A stretch of DNA of 64,000 nucleotides, from positions 3,792,501-3,856,500 of the forward strand of contig NZ_JAZIFY010000001.1 of assembly GCF_036634195.1 (NCBI RefSeq), written 5' to 3'. The stretch comes from Streptomyces sp. P9-A4 (GTDB lineage: Bacteria; Actinomycetota; Actinomycetes; Streptomycetales; Streptomycetaceae). The first letter of the stretch is position 1. Every line of letters begins with the position of its first letter. Below are positions 36,133 through 47,285 of this stretch, piece after piece. Position numbers and translations under genes: made by a program. The notes under the pieces were generated by a model. It worked only from the letters and a program-made list of their open reading frames with translations. It had not been told where the DNA came from and made no database searches.

Positions 36133-37425
36133 TCAGACCGTCCGGTTCCGCGCGGCGAGCAGTCCCACGCCGACGGCGGTCGCGCAGACGACGAGGACCA
36201 GACTGATCGGCAGGGTCCAGGAGCCGGTGGCCTGGTGGAGGGCTCCGGCGGCGATCGGACCCGCCGCGGCCATCAGATAGCCGACCGTCTGGGCCATCCC
36301 GGAGAGCCGGGCCGCGGTCGTCGCGTCCCCGGAGCGCAGCACGATCAGGGTCAGGGCGAGGCCGAGCGCGCCGCCCTGGCCGACGCCGAGGAGCCCCGAC
36401 CACAGCCAGGCACCTTCCGTCGGCGCCACCATCAGACCGGCGTATCCGGCCGCGACCAGGGTGGTGACCAGCACGATCAGCGGACGCTGGCTCCGCATCC
36501 GGCCGGCGAGCACGGGCACGACGAAGGCGCCCGCGATCTGGACCAGGTTGTTGAAGGCGAAGACGACACCGGCCGTGGAGCGGCTCATCCCGTGGTCCGT
36601 GAGGATCGTCGGCATCCAGGCGATCAGCACGTACGACCAGAGCGACTGCAGGCCCATGAACAGCGTGACCTGCCAGGCGAGCCCCGAGCGCCAGAGGTTC
36701 ACCGGGCGGGCGGCGCCGACGGCCGGGACGGCCCGTACCTCATGGCCGGTACGGCCCCGGGCGATCAGCACCTGCGGCAGCCAGGCGACGGCGGCCACCG
36801 CGGCGAGCAGCGACCAGACGCCGAGCGAGGCCTCCCAGCCGCCGCCGAGCGCCTTCTCCAGTGGCACCGCGCCCGCCGCCGCCATCGTGGCCCCGGCGAC
36901 CATCGCGCCCGTGTAGACCGAGGTCATCGCCGCGGCCCGGTCCGGGAAGTCACGCTTGATCAGGCCCGGCATGAGCACATTGAGCAGGGCGATCGCGGTG
37001 CCGACGAGGACGCCGCCGCCGTACAGCGCGTACGCGGAGGGCAGCAGGCGCGCGAGGATGCCGACGGCGAGCAGCAGCAGTGCCGCGAAGAGGACGCGTT
37101 CGGCGCCGAAGCGGCGGCCCAGCCACGGTGCCACCAGGGCGCCCAGGCCGAGGAAGAGCACCGGTACCGAGGTCACCAGGGAGCTCGCCGTCGAGGAGAG
37201 CCCGTAGTCGGCGGATATCTCGCCGACCAGGGGCGCCACGCTCGCGAGCGCGGCCCGCATGTTCAGGGAGGCCAGCACGATCCCGACGAGCAGCAGCGCC
37301 GGGTGCGCGAGCAGCGCCCGCCGGGCCGCCTTCCCCGCCGCCGTCTGTTCGACCCCGGCCTCGGCGTCGACGAGCAGGGGTGCCGGGGCGCCCGCCGGCT
37401 CCGTCGTACGTGTTCCCTCGCTCAC
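36133..37425 (-). CDS. MFS transporter, CynX/NimT type
   Basis: A 430-residue major facilitator with about 12 membrane helices after a soluble, acidic N-terminus of about 45 residues. Signature-like pieces include [18 protein letters not shown] and [20 protein letters not shown]. It resembles the CynX/NimT group, whose members move cyanate, nitroimidazole-type or other small anionic compounds; the true substrate is unknown. Its GTG overlaps the stop of the GntR gene, so regulator and transporter form one coupled unit. Confidence 0.85.
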   Translation of the reverse strand: MSEGTRTTEPAGAPAPLLVDAEAGVEQTAAGKAARRALLAHPALLLVGIVLASLNMRAALASVAPLVGEISADYGLSSTASSLVTSVPVLFLGLGALVAPWLGRRFGAERVLFAALLLLAVGILARLLPSAYALYGGGVLVGTAIALLNVLMPGLIKRDFPDRAAAMTSVYTGAMVAGATMAAAGAVPLEKALGGGWEASLGVWSLLAAVAAVAWLPQVLIARGRTGHEVRAVPAVGAARPVNLWRSGLAWQVTLFMGLQSLWSYVLIAWMPTILTDHGMSRSTAGVVFAFNNLVQIAGAFVVPVLAGRMRSQRPLIVLVTTLVAAGYAGLMVAPTEGAWLWSGLLGVGQGGALGLALTLIVLRSGDATTAARLSGMAQTVGYLMAAAGPIAAGALHQATGSWTLPISLVLVVCATAVGVGLLAARNRTV

Positions 37426-38102
37426 CGGGAGCCCTCCGTCAGCGCCGCGATCGTCTCCATGGGCGCCCGCAGCAGTTCGCGGGCCTGTCGCTCCGCCGCC
37501 TCGGGGTCGCCCGACTCGATCGCGGCGACCAGTGCCTCGTGGGCGTCTATGTCGACCGGGGGCATCTCCCGGTCGCCGAGGGCCTTCACCAGGACGTCGT
37601 GGACCTGCGCGGAGAAGAAGCGGTACACCTCGACGAAGGGCGCGTTGTGCGTGGCGCCGACGACCGCGAGGTGGAAGGCGAGGTCCGCGTCCGCGTCCCG
37701 GTCGCCCTCCTCGCGCAGCCCGGTCAGGGCCGCCCGCAGCCGCAGCAGGTCGTGGGTGTCCCGCCGGGCCGCAGCGAGCCGGGCGGCTTCGGCCTCCAGG
37801 GCGACCCGCAGTTCGAGGACGTCGGCGGCGCCCGCGTGCCGGACCTCGCGCAGGACGGCGGCCGGATCGGCGGTCGACCTGACGAAGGTGCCGTTGCCCT
37901 GGCGGGACTCCAGGAGGCCCGCGTGGACCAGGACCCTGACGGCCTCGCGGACGGTGTTGCGGCCGACGCCGAGCTGCTGGGCGAGCTCGTGCTCGGTCGG
38001 GATGCGGTCGCCGACCGCCCACTCGCCGTCCGCGAGCTGCGTACGCAGCTGTTCCACCACGGAATCCACCAGCGAGGTACGCCCCGCAGCTCTGAGTGCC
38101 AT
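37422..38102 (-). CDS. GntR-family regulator, FadR/FCD subgroup
   Basis: A 226-residue regulator with an N-terminal GntR winged helix (about 10-75; [24 protein letters not shown]) and an all-helical FCD ligand-binding domain (about 85-215) with its typical metal-binding Asp/His positions ([23 protein letters not shown]). It is the first gene of a two-gene operon with the overlapping MFS transporter and is likely to control it in response to the transported compound. The start at 38102 ([11 protein letters not shown]) is preferred over 38141. Confidence 0.86.
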   Translation of the reverse strand: MALRAAGRTSLVDSVVEQLRTQLADGEWAVGDRIPTEHELAQQLGVGRNTVREAVRVLVHAGLLESRQGNGTFVRSTADPAAVLREVRHAGAADVLELRVALEAEAARLAAARRDTHDLLRLRAALTGLREEGDRDADADLAFHLAVVGATHNAPFVEVYRFFSAQVHDVLVKALGDREMPPVDIDAHEALVAAIESGDPEAAERQARELLRAPMETIAALTEGSR

Positions 38103-38225
38103 GCCGTTCCGACCCCTCCATTTGCCCGGTTGCCCAGTCATCCTACAACTGACCGGCCGAGGGACTCCCGACTACTGTGGGGCCGTACGCGGACCGAACA
38201 CCCTCACCACCCTCGGGAGTCAGTC

Positions 38226-39629
<1,404 letters not shown>

Positions 39630-39663
39630 GGTTTCTCACGACTTCGGTGATAGGCACTGAACC

Positions 39664-40341
39664 GTGCCGACCGAAGCCAGCGGAAACAGCGGAACCTCCC
39701 CGGGTGGCGAACCGTCCCGACCGATCAGGTCGTGGGTGCGTTCGTCACCCGGTACGCATCTCTGGCTCCTGGTCATCGCGATCACCAGCCTCGTCATCGC
39801 GCTGTCCCCCGAGGGCCTGGACACCTATCTCCTCCACCGCAACAGCAGCAACCTCCACCAGCTCGCGCACCACCCGCTCCGGGCCCTGCTCGGCAGCGCG
39901 TTCTGGATCGAGGACCCGGCCGACCTCCTGCTGTACGCGGTGCTCTTCGAGGTGCTCCACGCCCCCGTCGAGCGCTGGCTCGGCACCGCGAAGTGGCTCT
40001 TCACCGTCGCCACGGCGCACATCGCGGCGACCCTCATCAGCCAGCAGGTCGTCCTGGTGGCCATCCGCCTCCACGACGTGCCGCGCAGCATGGCGCACGT
40101 CGTCGACATCGGGGTCAGTTACGGGCTCGCCGCCTCGGCGGGCATCCTCACCTACCGGCTGGCCCGGCCCTGGCGCTGGCTCTACCTCGCGGCGGTACTG
40201 GCCTTCTTCCTCGTACCGTTCGCCGCCGACCGCACGTACACCGACCTCGGGCACCTGATCTCGCTGGCGATCGGCCTGGCCTGCTACCCGCTCACCCGCG
40301 GAAAACCGTTCGACCGCGAACGGGGGCCCGCCGCACACTAG
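39664..40341 (+). CDS. Rhomboid-like membrane protein
   Basis: A 225-residue protein with about six membrane segments between residues 33 and 210. It resembles the rhomboid-like family of actinobacteria. A serine in DIGVSYGLAASAG and a histidine in DLGHLISLAIG occupy positions that could match the rhomboid Ser-His dyad, but the canonical GxSG motif is altered, so protease activity is uncertain. The GTG start lies 34 bases after lpdA. Confidence 0.7.
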   Translation: MPTEASGNSGTSPGGEPSRPIRSWVRSSPGTHLWLLVIAITSLVIALSPEGLDTYLLHRNSSNLHQLAHHPLRALLGSAFWIEDPADLLLYAVLFEVLHAPVERWLGTAKWLFTVATAHIAATLISQQVVLVAIRLHDVPRSMAHVVDIGVSYGLAASAGILTYRLARPWRWLYLAAVLAFFLVPFAADRTYTDLGHLISLAIGLACYPLTRGKPFDRERGPAAH

Positions 40342-40374
40342 TTGTACGGGGGGCACGGGGGATCCCCCGGAAGG

Positions 40375-40423
40375 AGGGGCGGCCACTTCGAGCGCGCGGA
40401 CGGTGTCCGCGCGGGCCGCCCCT
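40375..40423. terminator. Long bidirectional terminator hairpin
   Basis: An outer stem, AGGGGCGGCC (40375-40384) with GGCCGCCCCT (40414-40423), encloses an inner stem, CGCGCGGAC (40393-40401) with GTCCGCGCG (40405-40413). It lies between the converging rhomboid-like and HAD genes. Confidence 0.8.
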
Positions 40424-40442
40424 TCTCTTTCCCGAAGACGGG

Positions 40443-41249
40443 TCAGACCGACAGCAGGCGCTCCAGGACGACGGCGATGCCGTCCTCCTCGTTCGAGGCG
40501 GTCACCTCGTCCGACACCGCTCGCAGCTCGGCGTGCGCGTTGCCCATGGCCACGCCGTGGGCCGCCCAGCCGAACATGGGGATGTCGTTCGGCATGTCGC
40601 CGAACGCGATCGTCTCCGCGCCCTTCACGCCCAGCCGGCGCGCCGCGAGCGACAGACCCGTCGCCTTGCTCAGGCCGAGGGGAAGGATCTCCACGATCCC
40701 GGGACCGGCCAGGACGATGTCCACGAGACCGCCGACGGTCTCCCGGGCGGCCCGGGTCAGCTCGTCGTCCGTCAGCGTCGGGTGCTGGATGTAGAGCTTG
40801 GTCAGCGGCGCCGACCACACCTCCGCCGGGTCCTCGTACGGCACGTACGGCAGCGGCCCTTCCTGGGCCCGGTAGCCGGGCCCGATCAGGACCTCGCCCT
40901 CCAGACCGTCACGGCTCGCGGCCAGCGCCAGCGGGCCCACCTCCGCCTCGATCTTGGAGAGGGCGAGCCCGGCCAGCTGCCGGTCCAGGGTCAGCGAGGT
41001 GAGCAGCCGGTGCTCGCCCGCGTGGTAGACCTGCGCGCCCTGCCCGCACACCGCGATGCCCTCGTAGCCGAGGTCGTCCAGGATGTGCCGGGTCCAGGGC
41101 ACCGCCCGGCCGGTGACGACGATGTGCGCGGCGCCCGCCGCCGTGACGGCGGCGAGCGCGTCCCGCGTACGGTCCGAGACGGACTCGTCGGCGCGCAGCA
41201 GCGTGCCGTCGAGATCCGTCGCGACCAGGCGGTAGGGGAAGGGACTCAC
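40443..41249 (-). CDS. HAD-superfamily (Cof-type) phosphatase, second
   Basis: A 268-residue Cof-type HAD hydrolase with motif [13 protein letters not shown], motif [10 protein letters not shown] and motif [23 protein letters not shown]. It is a paralogue of the protein at 18689-19582. The GTG start overlaps the serS stop by four bases (GTGA), so it is translated together with seryl-tRNA synthetase, an arrangement I recall from other Streptomyces. The substrate is unknown. Confidence 0.85.
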   Translation of the reverse strand: MSPFPYRLVATDLDGTLLRADESVSDRTRDALAAVTAAGAAHIVVTGRAVPWTRHILDDLGYEGIAVCGQGAQVYHAGEHRLLTSLTLDRQLAGLALSKIEAEVGPLALAASRDGLEGEVLIGPGYRAQEGPLPYVPYEDPAEVWSAPLTKLYIQHPTLTDDELTRAARETVGGLVDIVLAGPGIVEILPLGLSKATGLSLAARRLGVKGAETIAFGDMPNDIPMFGWAAHGVAMGNAHAELRAVSDEVTASNEEDGIAVVLERLLSV

Positions 41250-42535
41250 TTGGCGATCGGCTCCAGGACCTCACGGCCGCCGAGGTAGGGGCGCAGCACC
41301 TCGGGCACCCGCACCGAACCGTCGGGCAGCTGGTGGTTCTCCAGGATCGCCACGATCGTGCGCGGTACGGCGCACAGCGTGCCGTTCAGGGTGGCCAGCG
41401 GCTGCACGGTCTTCTTGCCGCCCTGCTCCTCGCGCATGCGGACGGAGAGGCGACGGGCCTGGAAGCTGTCGCAGTTCGAGGCCGAGGTCAGCTCGCGGTA
41501 CTTGCCCTGGGTCGGGATCCACGCCTCGCAGTCGAACTTGCGGGAGGCGGAGGCGCCGAGGTCGCCGGTGGCGACGTCGATCACCTGGAAGGGCAGCTCA
41601 AGACCGGTCAGCCACTGCTTCTCCCACTCCAGGAGGCGCTGGTGCTCGGCCTCGGCGTCCTCCGGCGCGACGTACGAGAACATCTCGACCTTGTCGAACT
41701 GGTGGACGCGGAAGATGCCGCGGGTGTCCTTGCCGTACGTGCCGGCCTCGCGGCGGAAGCAGGGCGAGAAGCCCGCGTACCGCAGCGGCAGCTTGTCCGC
41801 GTCGATGATCTCGTCCATGTGGTACGCCGCGAGGGGCACCTCGGACGTGCCGACGAGGTAGTAGTCGTCCTTCTCCAGGTGGTACACGTTCTCCGCGGCC
41901 TGGCCGAGGAATCCGGTGCCCTCCATGGCGCGCGGACGGACCAGCGCCGGGGTCAGCATGGGGATGAAGCCGGCCTCGGTGGCCTGCGCGATGGCGGCGT
42001 TGACCAGGGCGAGCTCCAGCAGGGCTCCCACGCCGGTCAGGTAGTAGAAGCGCGAGCCGGAGACCTTGGCGCCCCGCTCCACGTCGATGGCGCCGAGCGC
42101 TTCGCCCAGCTCCAGGTGGTCCTTGGGCTCGAAGCCCTCGGCGGCGAAGTCGCGGATGGTGCCGTGCGTCTCCAGGACGACGAAGTCCTCCTCGCCGCCC
42201 ACGGGCACGTCCGTGTGGACGATGTTCCCGAGCTGGAGGAGCAGCTGCTTGGCCGTCTCGTCGGCCTCGTTCTGCTCGGCCTCGGCGGCCTTGACGTCGG
42301 TCTTGAGCTGCTCGGCCTTCTGGAGGAGCTCGGCGCGCTCCTCGGGGGTGGCCCTGGGGATCAGCTTGCCGAGCGCCTTCTGCTCGGATCGGAGCTCGTC
42401 GAAGCGGACGCCGGACGACCTGCGCCGTTCATCGGCGGAGAGCAGGGCGTCGACGAGCGCGACGTCCTCTCCACGGGCGCGCTGGGAGGCGCGAACACGG
42501 TCGGGGTCCTCACGGAGCAGGCGAAGGTCAATCAC
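41246..42535 (-). CDS. serS: Seryl-tRNA synthetase
   Basis: A 429-residue class II aminoacyl-tRNA synthetase. The N-terminal coiled-coil arm (about 25-105) grips the long variable arm of tRNA-Ser. The catalytic core holds motif 2 ([20 protein letters not shown]) and motif 3 ([19 protein letters not shown]). The start ATG is [18 protein letters not shown]. It has a 506-base non-coding upstream region with DnaA boxes. Its downstream partner is the overlapping HAD gene. A tRNA-Ser gene is present elsewhere in the window (61897). Confidence 0.97.
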   Translation of the reverse strand: MIDLRLLREDPDRVRASQRARGEDVALVDALLSADERRRSSGVRFDELRSEQKALGKLIPRATPEERAELLQKAEQLKTDVKAAEAEQNEADETAKQLLLQLGNIVHTDVPVGGEEDFVVLETHGTIRDFAAEGFEPKDHLELGEALGAIDVERGAKVSGSRFYYLTGVGALLELALVNAAIAQATEAGFIPMLTPALVRPRAMEGTGFLGQAAENVYHLEKDDYYLVGTSEVPLAAYHMDEIIDADKLPLRYAGFSPCFRREAGTYGKDTRGIFRVHQFDKVEMFSYVAPEDAEAEHQRLLEWEKQWLTGLELPFQVIDVATGDLGASASRKFDCEAWIPTQGKYRELTSASNCDSFQARRLSVRMREEQGGKKTVQPLATLNGTLCAVPRTIVAILENHQLPDGSVRVPEVLRPYLGGREVLEPIAK

Positions 42536-43001
42536 CCCACCAGGCTACCGGTGCGTGTTCGCCCGCCCCCACCGGATAACGGCACGCGTGTTGTCACGCG
42601 TGCCGTTTCGCCCGAATTGATACCCGTGAAAACGCCGGGAGCGGTGCAGGGCATTCAGTTATCCACAGGCTGTGCGGAAGATCTGTGGATTACGGAGAGG
42701 ATCGCGGGGATTTCCCGCCGCCCGCCTGGGAATTCCGTGATCAAACGCCATTGAGACACTCATTTGGGTGGGAATTGCTTGCTCCGCTTGCTCCAACGAG
42801 TGGGTCTGACGAGGAGTGCTGACGGGGGCGTTGCGGCGGCGCTGTGGACAGGTGGGGTGCTCGGGGGTGTGACTAGGGCGATTTGTCGACCTTGTCGGGG
42901 CGAGCTGTCGACTTGTCCCCAGGTCGAGTGTGAAGCCTGTGGATAACTGCTGTGGGTAACTGAAAAATATGCAGGTAGGACTAGTGGGTCGTACCTGTGG
43001 A
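42536..43001. other. Non-coding region with a cluster of seven DnaA-box-like sites
   Basis: Seven 9-mers close to the DnaA box occur between the serS start and the pheA terminator. They are TTATCCACA (42659, perfect), TAATCCACA (minus strand, 42684-42692), CTGTCCACA (minus, 42843-42851), TTGTCCCCA (42913-42921), TTATCCACA (minus, 42938-42946, perfect), TTACCCACA (minus, 42951-42959) and TCGTCCACA (minus, 42996-43004, running into the terminator). The serS promoter must also lie here. No ORF in this stretch looks like a gene. DnaA-box clusters away from oriC are known in S. coelicolor. Confidence 0.8.
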
Positions 43002-43029
43002 CGAACGCTCCCGCCTTCGGGAGCGTTCG
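43002..43029 (-). terminator. pheA terminator
   Basis: CGAACGCTCCC (43002-43012) pairs perfectly with GGGAGCGTTCG (43019-43029) over a six-base loop, 13 bases after the pheA stop codon. Confidence 0.88.
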
Positions 43030-43041
43030 GTCACCATCTGA

Positions 43042-43977
43042 TCAGGCCCGACCGTCCTGGGCCCTCGCCAGCCAGTCGGAGGCCGCCATGAACTCACTGT
43101 CCGAAGTACCGCGCCGCAGCGCCCGTACGTCCTCGACCACGACGCCCGCCCTCGGGTACGAGCCGAGGAAGCGCACCTGGGGGCACATCCGCTTGAGCCC
43201 CATCAGCGCCTCGCCCACCCGGCGGTCCGAGATATGGCCCTCGGCGTCCACGGCGAAGCAGTAGTTCCCGATCCCCGCCCCCGTGGGCCGGGACTGGATC
43301 AGCATCAGGTTCACCCCGCGCACCGCGAATTCCTGGAGCAGTTCGAGGAGGGCACCCGGATGATCGTCACCCAGCCACAGCACCACCGAGGTCTTGTCCG
43401 CACCCGTCGGAGCCGCCGGCCGGGCCGGCCGGCCCACCAGCACGAAGCGCGTCTCGGCGTTCTCCGCGTCGTGGATCTCGGTGACCAGCGCTTCGAGACC
43501 GTACGTCGCCGCCGCGAACTCCCCCGCGAAGGCGGCGTCGAAGCGGCCCTCCTGTACGAGCCGGGCGCCGTCAGCGTTGGAGGCCGCCGACTCCCACACG
43601 GCCTCGGGCAGATTCGCCCGCAGCCAGTTCCGCACCTGCGGCTGGGCCACCGGGTGACCCGTCACCGTCTTGATCTCCGAGAGCCTGGTCCCGGGCCGGA
43701 CGAGCAGGGCGAAGGCGATCGGCAGCAGCACCTCGCGGTAGATCATCAGCGGCCTGCCGGAGGCCAGCTCGTCGAGGGTGGCCGTCACCCCGCCCTCGAC
43801 CGAGTTCTCGATCGGCACGAGCGCGGCGGCGGCGTCCCCGTTCCGTACGGCGTCGAGCGCGGCCGGGACCGAGACCATGGGGACGAGTTCCCTCGTCGCG
43901 GCCTCGGGCAGCGTACGCAGCGCGGCCTCGGTGAAGGTGCCCTCGGGGCCGAGATACGTGAACCGGTTGGCGGACAT
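43042..43977 (-). CDS. pheA: Prephenate dehydratase
   Basis: A 311-residue monofunctional prephenate dehydratase that makes phenylpyruvate for phenylalanine synthesis. The catalytic domain (about 1-190) begins FTYLGPEGTFTEAAL and contains the active-site TRF in ENAETRFVLVG. The C-terminal ACT domain (about 205-285; GALLELLQEFAVRGVNL) binds phenylalanine for feedback inhibition. No chorismate mutase domain is fused. It is a single gene with its own terminator. Confidence 0.96.
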   Translation of the reverse strand: MSANRFTYLGPEGTFTEAALRTLPEAATRELVPMVSVPAALDAVRNGDAAAALVPIENSVEGGVTATLDELASGRPLMIYREVLLPIAFALLVRPGTRLSEIKTVTGHPVAQPQVRNWLRANLPEAVWESAASNADGARLVQEGRFDAAFAGEFAAATYGLEALVTEIHDAENAETRFVLVGRPARPAAPTGADKTSVVLWLGDDHPGALLELLQEFAVRGVNLMLIQSRPTGAGIGNYCFAVDAEGHISDRRVGEALMGLKRMCPQVRFLGSYPRAGVVVEDVRALRRGTSDSEFMAASDWLARAQDGRA

Positions 43978-44058
43978 ACCGTCACCCTAGTGGGCCCGGG
44001 GGCCACGGGCGGCCCGTCCGGCGGGAGCCATGTGCCGGTGGGCCGTCCGGGCCGGAGG

Positions 44059-45330
44059 TCAGGACTCCAGGAGGCGCTGGCCCACGTATTCGCCCTCGGC
44101 CGGGCCGCCCGGGACCGCGAAGAGGCCGCTGGCCTCGTGGCGGATGAAGGCGGACAGCGCGTCGCCCCGGTCCAGCTTGCGCTGCACCGGCACGAAGCCC
44201 CTGAGCGGATCGGCCTGCCAGCAGACGAAGAGGAGACCGGCGTCCGGCGTCCCGTCGGGAGCGATGCCGTCGTGGAAGGAGAACGGCCTGCGCAGCATCG
44301 CCGCCCCGCCGTTCTGTTCGGGGGCGGAGATCCGGGCGTGGGCGTTGTCCGGGATGACCAGCTTCCCGTCCGGCCCGAACTTGTTCAGGTCGAGCGCGGT
44401 GGTCTCCGTACCGCCGGTGAGCGGGGCCCCGTCGGACTTCCGGCGCCCGATGACCTGCTCCTGTTGGCCCGACGGCAGCTGCTCCCAGTCGTCGAGCAGC
44501 ATCCTGATCCGGCGCACCACCGCGTACGAACCTCCGGCCATCCACTCCGCCGCGCCGGTCGTCCCGGCCGGGACGAAGATCCGCCGGTCGAAGTCGGGCT
44601 CGGTGGGCTTCGGGTTCCTCGTGCCGTCGACCTGGCCCATCAGATTGCGTGCGGTCATCGGCTTCGCGGTGGCACCGGCCGAGCGGTTGAAGCCGTTCAT
44701 CTGCCAGCGCACCCGGGCCGCGTCGCCCGCGTCCTTCTGGATCGCGCGCAGCGCGTGGAAGGCGACCAGTGCGTCGTCGGCACCGATCTGCACCCACAGA
44801 TCGCCCTCCGAGCGCCGGGCGTCCAGCGCGTCGGAGGAGAAGGCCGGCAGCGGGTCGAGCGCCATGGGGCGGCGGGTGATGAGCCCGGTGCGGTCGAAGA
44901 AGGTACGGCCGAAGCCGAAGGTGACCGTGAGGGAGGACGGGCCCGCGTCGAGCGCGACACCCGTGTCCCCGGCCGGGGCCTTCCCCGACATCAGCGTCTT
45001 CGCCGTCGCCGACCAGCGGCGCAGCAGCGCGACGGCCTCCTTGCGCCCGGCGCCCGGGGCGAGGTCGAAGGCGACCAGATGCCCGCGGGACTGGAGGGGC
45101 GTGGTGATGCCGGCCTGATGTTTCCCGTGAAACATCACCTCGGTGGAGCCGACGGAGGCCAGCGCCGGGGCGCCGCCGGCGCCGGTTCCGGACGCGTCGT
45201 CGTCGCCCGACACCGCGGCGGAGACTCCGACGCCACCGGCCGCGCCGATGACGAGCCCGGCCGCGCCCACCGCGCCGACGCTGCCGAGCAGGCGCCGCCG
45301 GGAGATCTCAAGGTTGTCGTTCTCGCTCAC
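44059..45330 (-). CDS. dtpA: Tat-exported DyP-type haem peroxidase (DtpA/EfeB)
   Basis: A 423-residue dye-decolourising peroxidase with a twin-arginine signal (SRRRLLGS, residues 10-17, then a hydrophobic stretch to about 40). The catalytic GxxDG motif is at residues 232-236 (Asp235). A proximal-His candidate is His331 (DNAHARISAPE), followed by an Arg pair at 347-348. In S. lividans the orthologous DtpA works with copper chaperones ECuC and Sco and the copper oxidase GlxA in glycan deposition at hyphal tips. Here it is the last gene of the same copper locus, three bases after the CopC-CopD gene. Confidence 0.9.
   Translation of the reverse strand: MSENDNLEISRRRLLGSVGAVGAAGLVIGAAGGVGVSAAVSGDDDASGTGAGGAPALASVGSTEVMFHGKHQAGITTPLQSRGHLVAFDLAPGAGRKEAVALLRRWSATAKTLMSGKAPAGDTGVALDAGPSSLTVTFGFGRTFFDRTGLITRRPMALDPLPAFSSDALDARRSEGDLWVQIGADDALVAFHALRAIQKDAGDAARVRWQMNGFNRSAGATAKPMTARNLMGQVDGTRNPKPTEPDFDRRIFVPAGTTGAAEWMAGGSYAVVRRIRMLLDDWEQLPSGQQEQVIGRRKSDGAPLTGGTETTALDLNKFGPDGKLVIPDNAHARISAPEQNGGAAMLRRPFSFHDGIAPDGTPDAGLLFVCWQADPLRGFVPVQRKLDRGDALSAFIRHEASGLFAVPGGPAEGEYVGQRLLES
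45119..45134. other. parS-like palindrome inside dtpA
   Basis: TGTTTCCCGTGAAACA differs from the parS consensus TGTTTCACGTGAAACA at one central position. It lies inside the dtpA coding sequence (MFHGKH on the minus strand). Degenerate parS sites occur in Streptomyces; binding strength here is unknown. Confidence 0.6.
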
Positions 45331-45333
45331 GGG

Positions 45334-47235
45334 TCAGCCGATCTTCACGTTCTTCTCGATGGTGGTCTGGTCGATCTCGGAGGTACGGACGGTCACCTGG
45401 ATCCGCCACTCCCCGGGCATCGGGATCTGGACGCCGCTCGCGCTCCAGTGTCCGGTCTGGATCCGGTCGGGGGCGATGGGCAGCGGGCCGACGTCCTTCG
45501 CCTCCAGGGTGAGGGCGACCTTGATCTCCGGGACGTCCAGCGGCTTGCCGTTGGGGCGCTCGACGAAGAGGTGGAGCGCGTTGGCGCCGGTGCGGCCGGG
45601 GTCGAGGCTGAGCCGGACGACGCCCTTGCCGTCGACGCCGCCGGTGTCGAAGGGCAGCCGGATGTCGACGGGCCGGTCGGGCACGGCGGCCGGACCGGAG
45701 GCGGAGGTGCCGCGGCCCGCCTCCTCCTCCGTGCGGCCGGGCTCGGTCGAGGTGAGCACGGTGGTCACGGCGAGGAGGACGACGGCGACGGCCGCCTCGG
45801 TCAGCACCGAGCGGCGCAGGCCGGCCCGCTCGGGGTCGGCGTCCCGCTCGCGCTTGCGCCGCGCGGTGGCGACGGCCGCCCGCTGCCGGGCGAGCTGCGC
45901 GGCCCGCTCGGGATCGGCGGCCTCGGCCTGCTCCTTGGCTTCCTCCTGGGCTTCCTCCGCGTCCTCTTCCCGGGCCTCTTCCTCGGGCGTTGCCGGGGCG
46001 GCCAGGCGCTGGGTCCAGCGGCGGGAGATCCAGGCGATGCCGATCAGAACGGCCAGCAGACCGATCTTGACGAGCAGCAGCTGCCCGTAGCGGGTCCCGG
46101 TGAGCGCCGACCAGGAACCGACCTGGCGCCAGGACTGGTAGATGCCGGTGGCCGCGAGGACGGCCACGGAGCCGAAGGCCACCCTGGAGAAGCGTTCGAC
46201 CGCCCCGCGCGGGACGCTCGGGGCCCGGTAGAGGGCGACGAGCAGCACCGTGAGCCCACCGAGCCAGGCGGCGACGGCCAGCAGGTGCAGGATGTCGACC
46301 GGCATGGCGATGCCGGGCTGGATACCGGTCGAGGCGTGCTCGGCCAGGGCCCAGGTGCCGGCGATCCCCGCGGCGACGACAGTGCCGCCGAGGCCGAGAC
46401 CGAAGGCGAGGTCCTTCTTCTCCTTCGGGTCGGTGCGCCGGGCATAGGCCCCGAAGAGGACGGCGACGAAGAGCGCCGCCGCGCCGAGCAGCAGCAGCCG
46501 GGAGGTGAGCGCGGCCCCGGTCTTCGTCTCCAGGACGGCCTTCAGACCGGCCAGGTCGAAGGCGTCGGAGAGTTCGCCGGAGCCCGTGTACGGGCTGCGC
46601 AGGAGCAGCATGACGAGGGTGGCGCCGGTGAGGGTCAGCCAGCCCCGGACCACGGTCTGCTGGACGGGCGGGACGCTCGCGCCGCGCGGCCAGCAGACCA
46701 GGACGAAGGCACCGCCGCCGACGAGGACGGCGAAGCCCGCGTAGGAGAGGTAGCGCGCGATGCCGTAGAGGGCGCCGACGAGTCCGCCGCCGGCCGTCCG
46801 GTCGGGCAGCGCGACGGACGTCGTGGACGGGGCGCCGATGGAGAAGGTGAAGGCGCCCGAGATGGGGTGGCTGTCGGCCGAGACGGTCTGCCAGGCCACG
46901 GTGTAGGTGCCGTCGGGGAGTCCGGCGCGCAGTGCGACGCCGTAACGGACGACGGAGTCGCTGCACAGGTTGATTACCTCGCCGGTGTCGGCCCGGCGGC
47001 CCGCCGGGTCGAGGACCCGGATCGAGTCGGGGCTCATGGCGACCTGTTCGGAGAAGGTCAGGTTGACCTCCTTGGGAGCGGTGGCGACCACCGCCCCGTC
47101 CTTCGGATCGCTTCCGGTCAGCGCCGCGTGCGCGGACGCGGGGGCGGCGCCGGCGAGCAGCGTGCCGAGCAGCGCGGCCGCGAGGATCAGCAGCCGGGCC
47201 AGGGCGGTACCGAGGCGCGGGGCGGTGGTTGTCAT
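45334..47235 (-). CDS. CopC-CopD fusion copper protein
   Basis: A 633-residue protein. A signal peptide (1-35) is cleaved before His36, giving the N-terminal HAALTGSDP of a CopC copper-binding domain (about 36-130, second His in ADSHPISGAF). Eight or so membrane helices of a CopD domain follow (about 155-415), then a charged Glu/Ala/Arg-rich cytoplasmic segment (about 420-480), one more helix, and an extracytoplasmic C-terminal beta domain (about 530-633) resembling YtkA/FixH-type copper modules. CopC binds copper outside and CopD carries it inward or passes it on. It lies between ecuC and dtpA, so copper supply to secreted enzymes is the probable role. Confidence 0.88.
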   Translation of the reverse strand: MTTTAPRLGTALARLLILAAALLGTLLAGAAPASAHAALTGSDPKDGAVVATAPKEVNLTFSEQVAMSPDSIRVLDPAGRRADTGEVINLCSDSVVRYGVALRAGLPDGTYTVAWQTVSADSHPISGAFTFSIGAPSTTSVALPDRTAGGGLVGALYGIARYLSYAGFAVLVGGGAFVLVCWPRGASVPPVQQTVVRGWLTLTGATLVMLLLRSPYTGSGELSDAFDLAGLKAVLETKTGAALTSRLLLLGAAALFVAVLFGAYARRTDPKEKKDLAFGLGLGGTVVAAGIAGTWALAEHASTGIQPGIAMPVDILHLLAVAAWLGGLTVLLVALYRAPSVPRGAVERFSRVAFGSVAVLAATGIYQSWRQVGSWSALTGTRYGQLLLVKIGLLAVLIGIAWISRRWTQRLAAPATPEEEAREEDAEEAQEEAKEQAEAADPERAAQLARQRAAVATARRKRERDADPERAGLRRSVLTEAAVAVVLLAVTTVLTSTEPGRTEEEAGRGTSASGPAAVPDRPVDIRLPFDTGGVDGKGVVRLSLDPGRTGANALHLFVERPNGKPLDVPEIKVALTLEAKDVGPLPIAPDRIQTGHWSASGVQIPMPGEWRIQVTVRTSEIDQTTIEKNVKIG

Positions 47236-47285
47236 CTCTGGGTCACTCCGTCAGTTCTGTATGAACTCCGTCAACGCGCTGGGTG

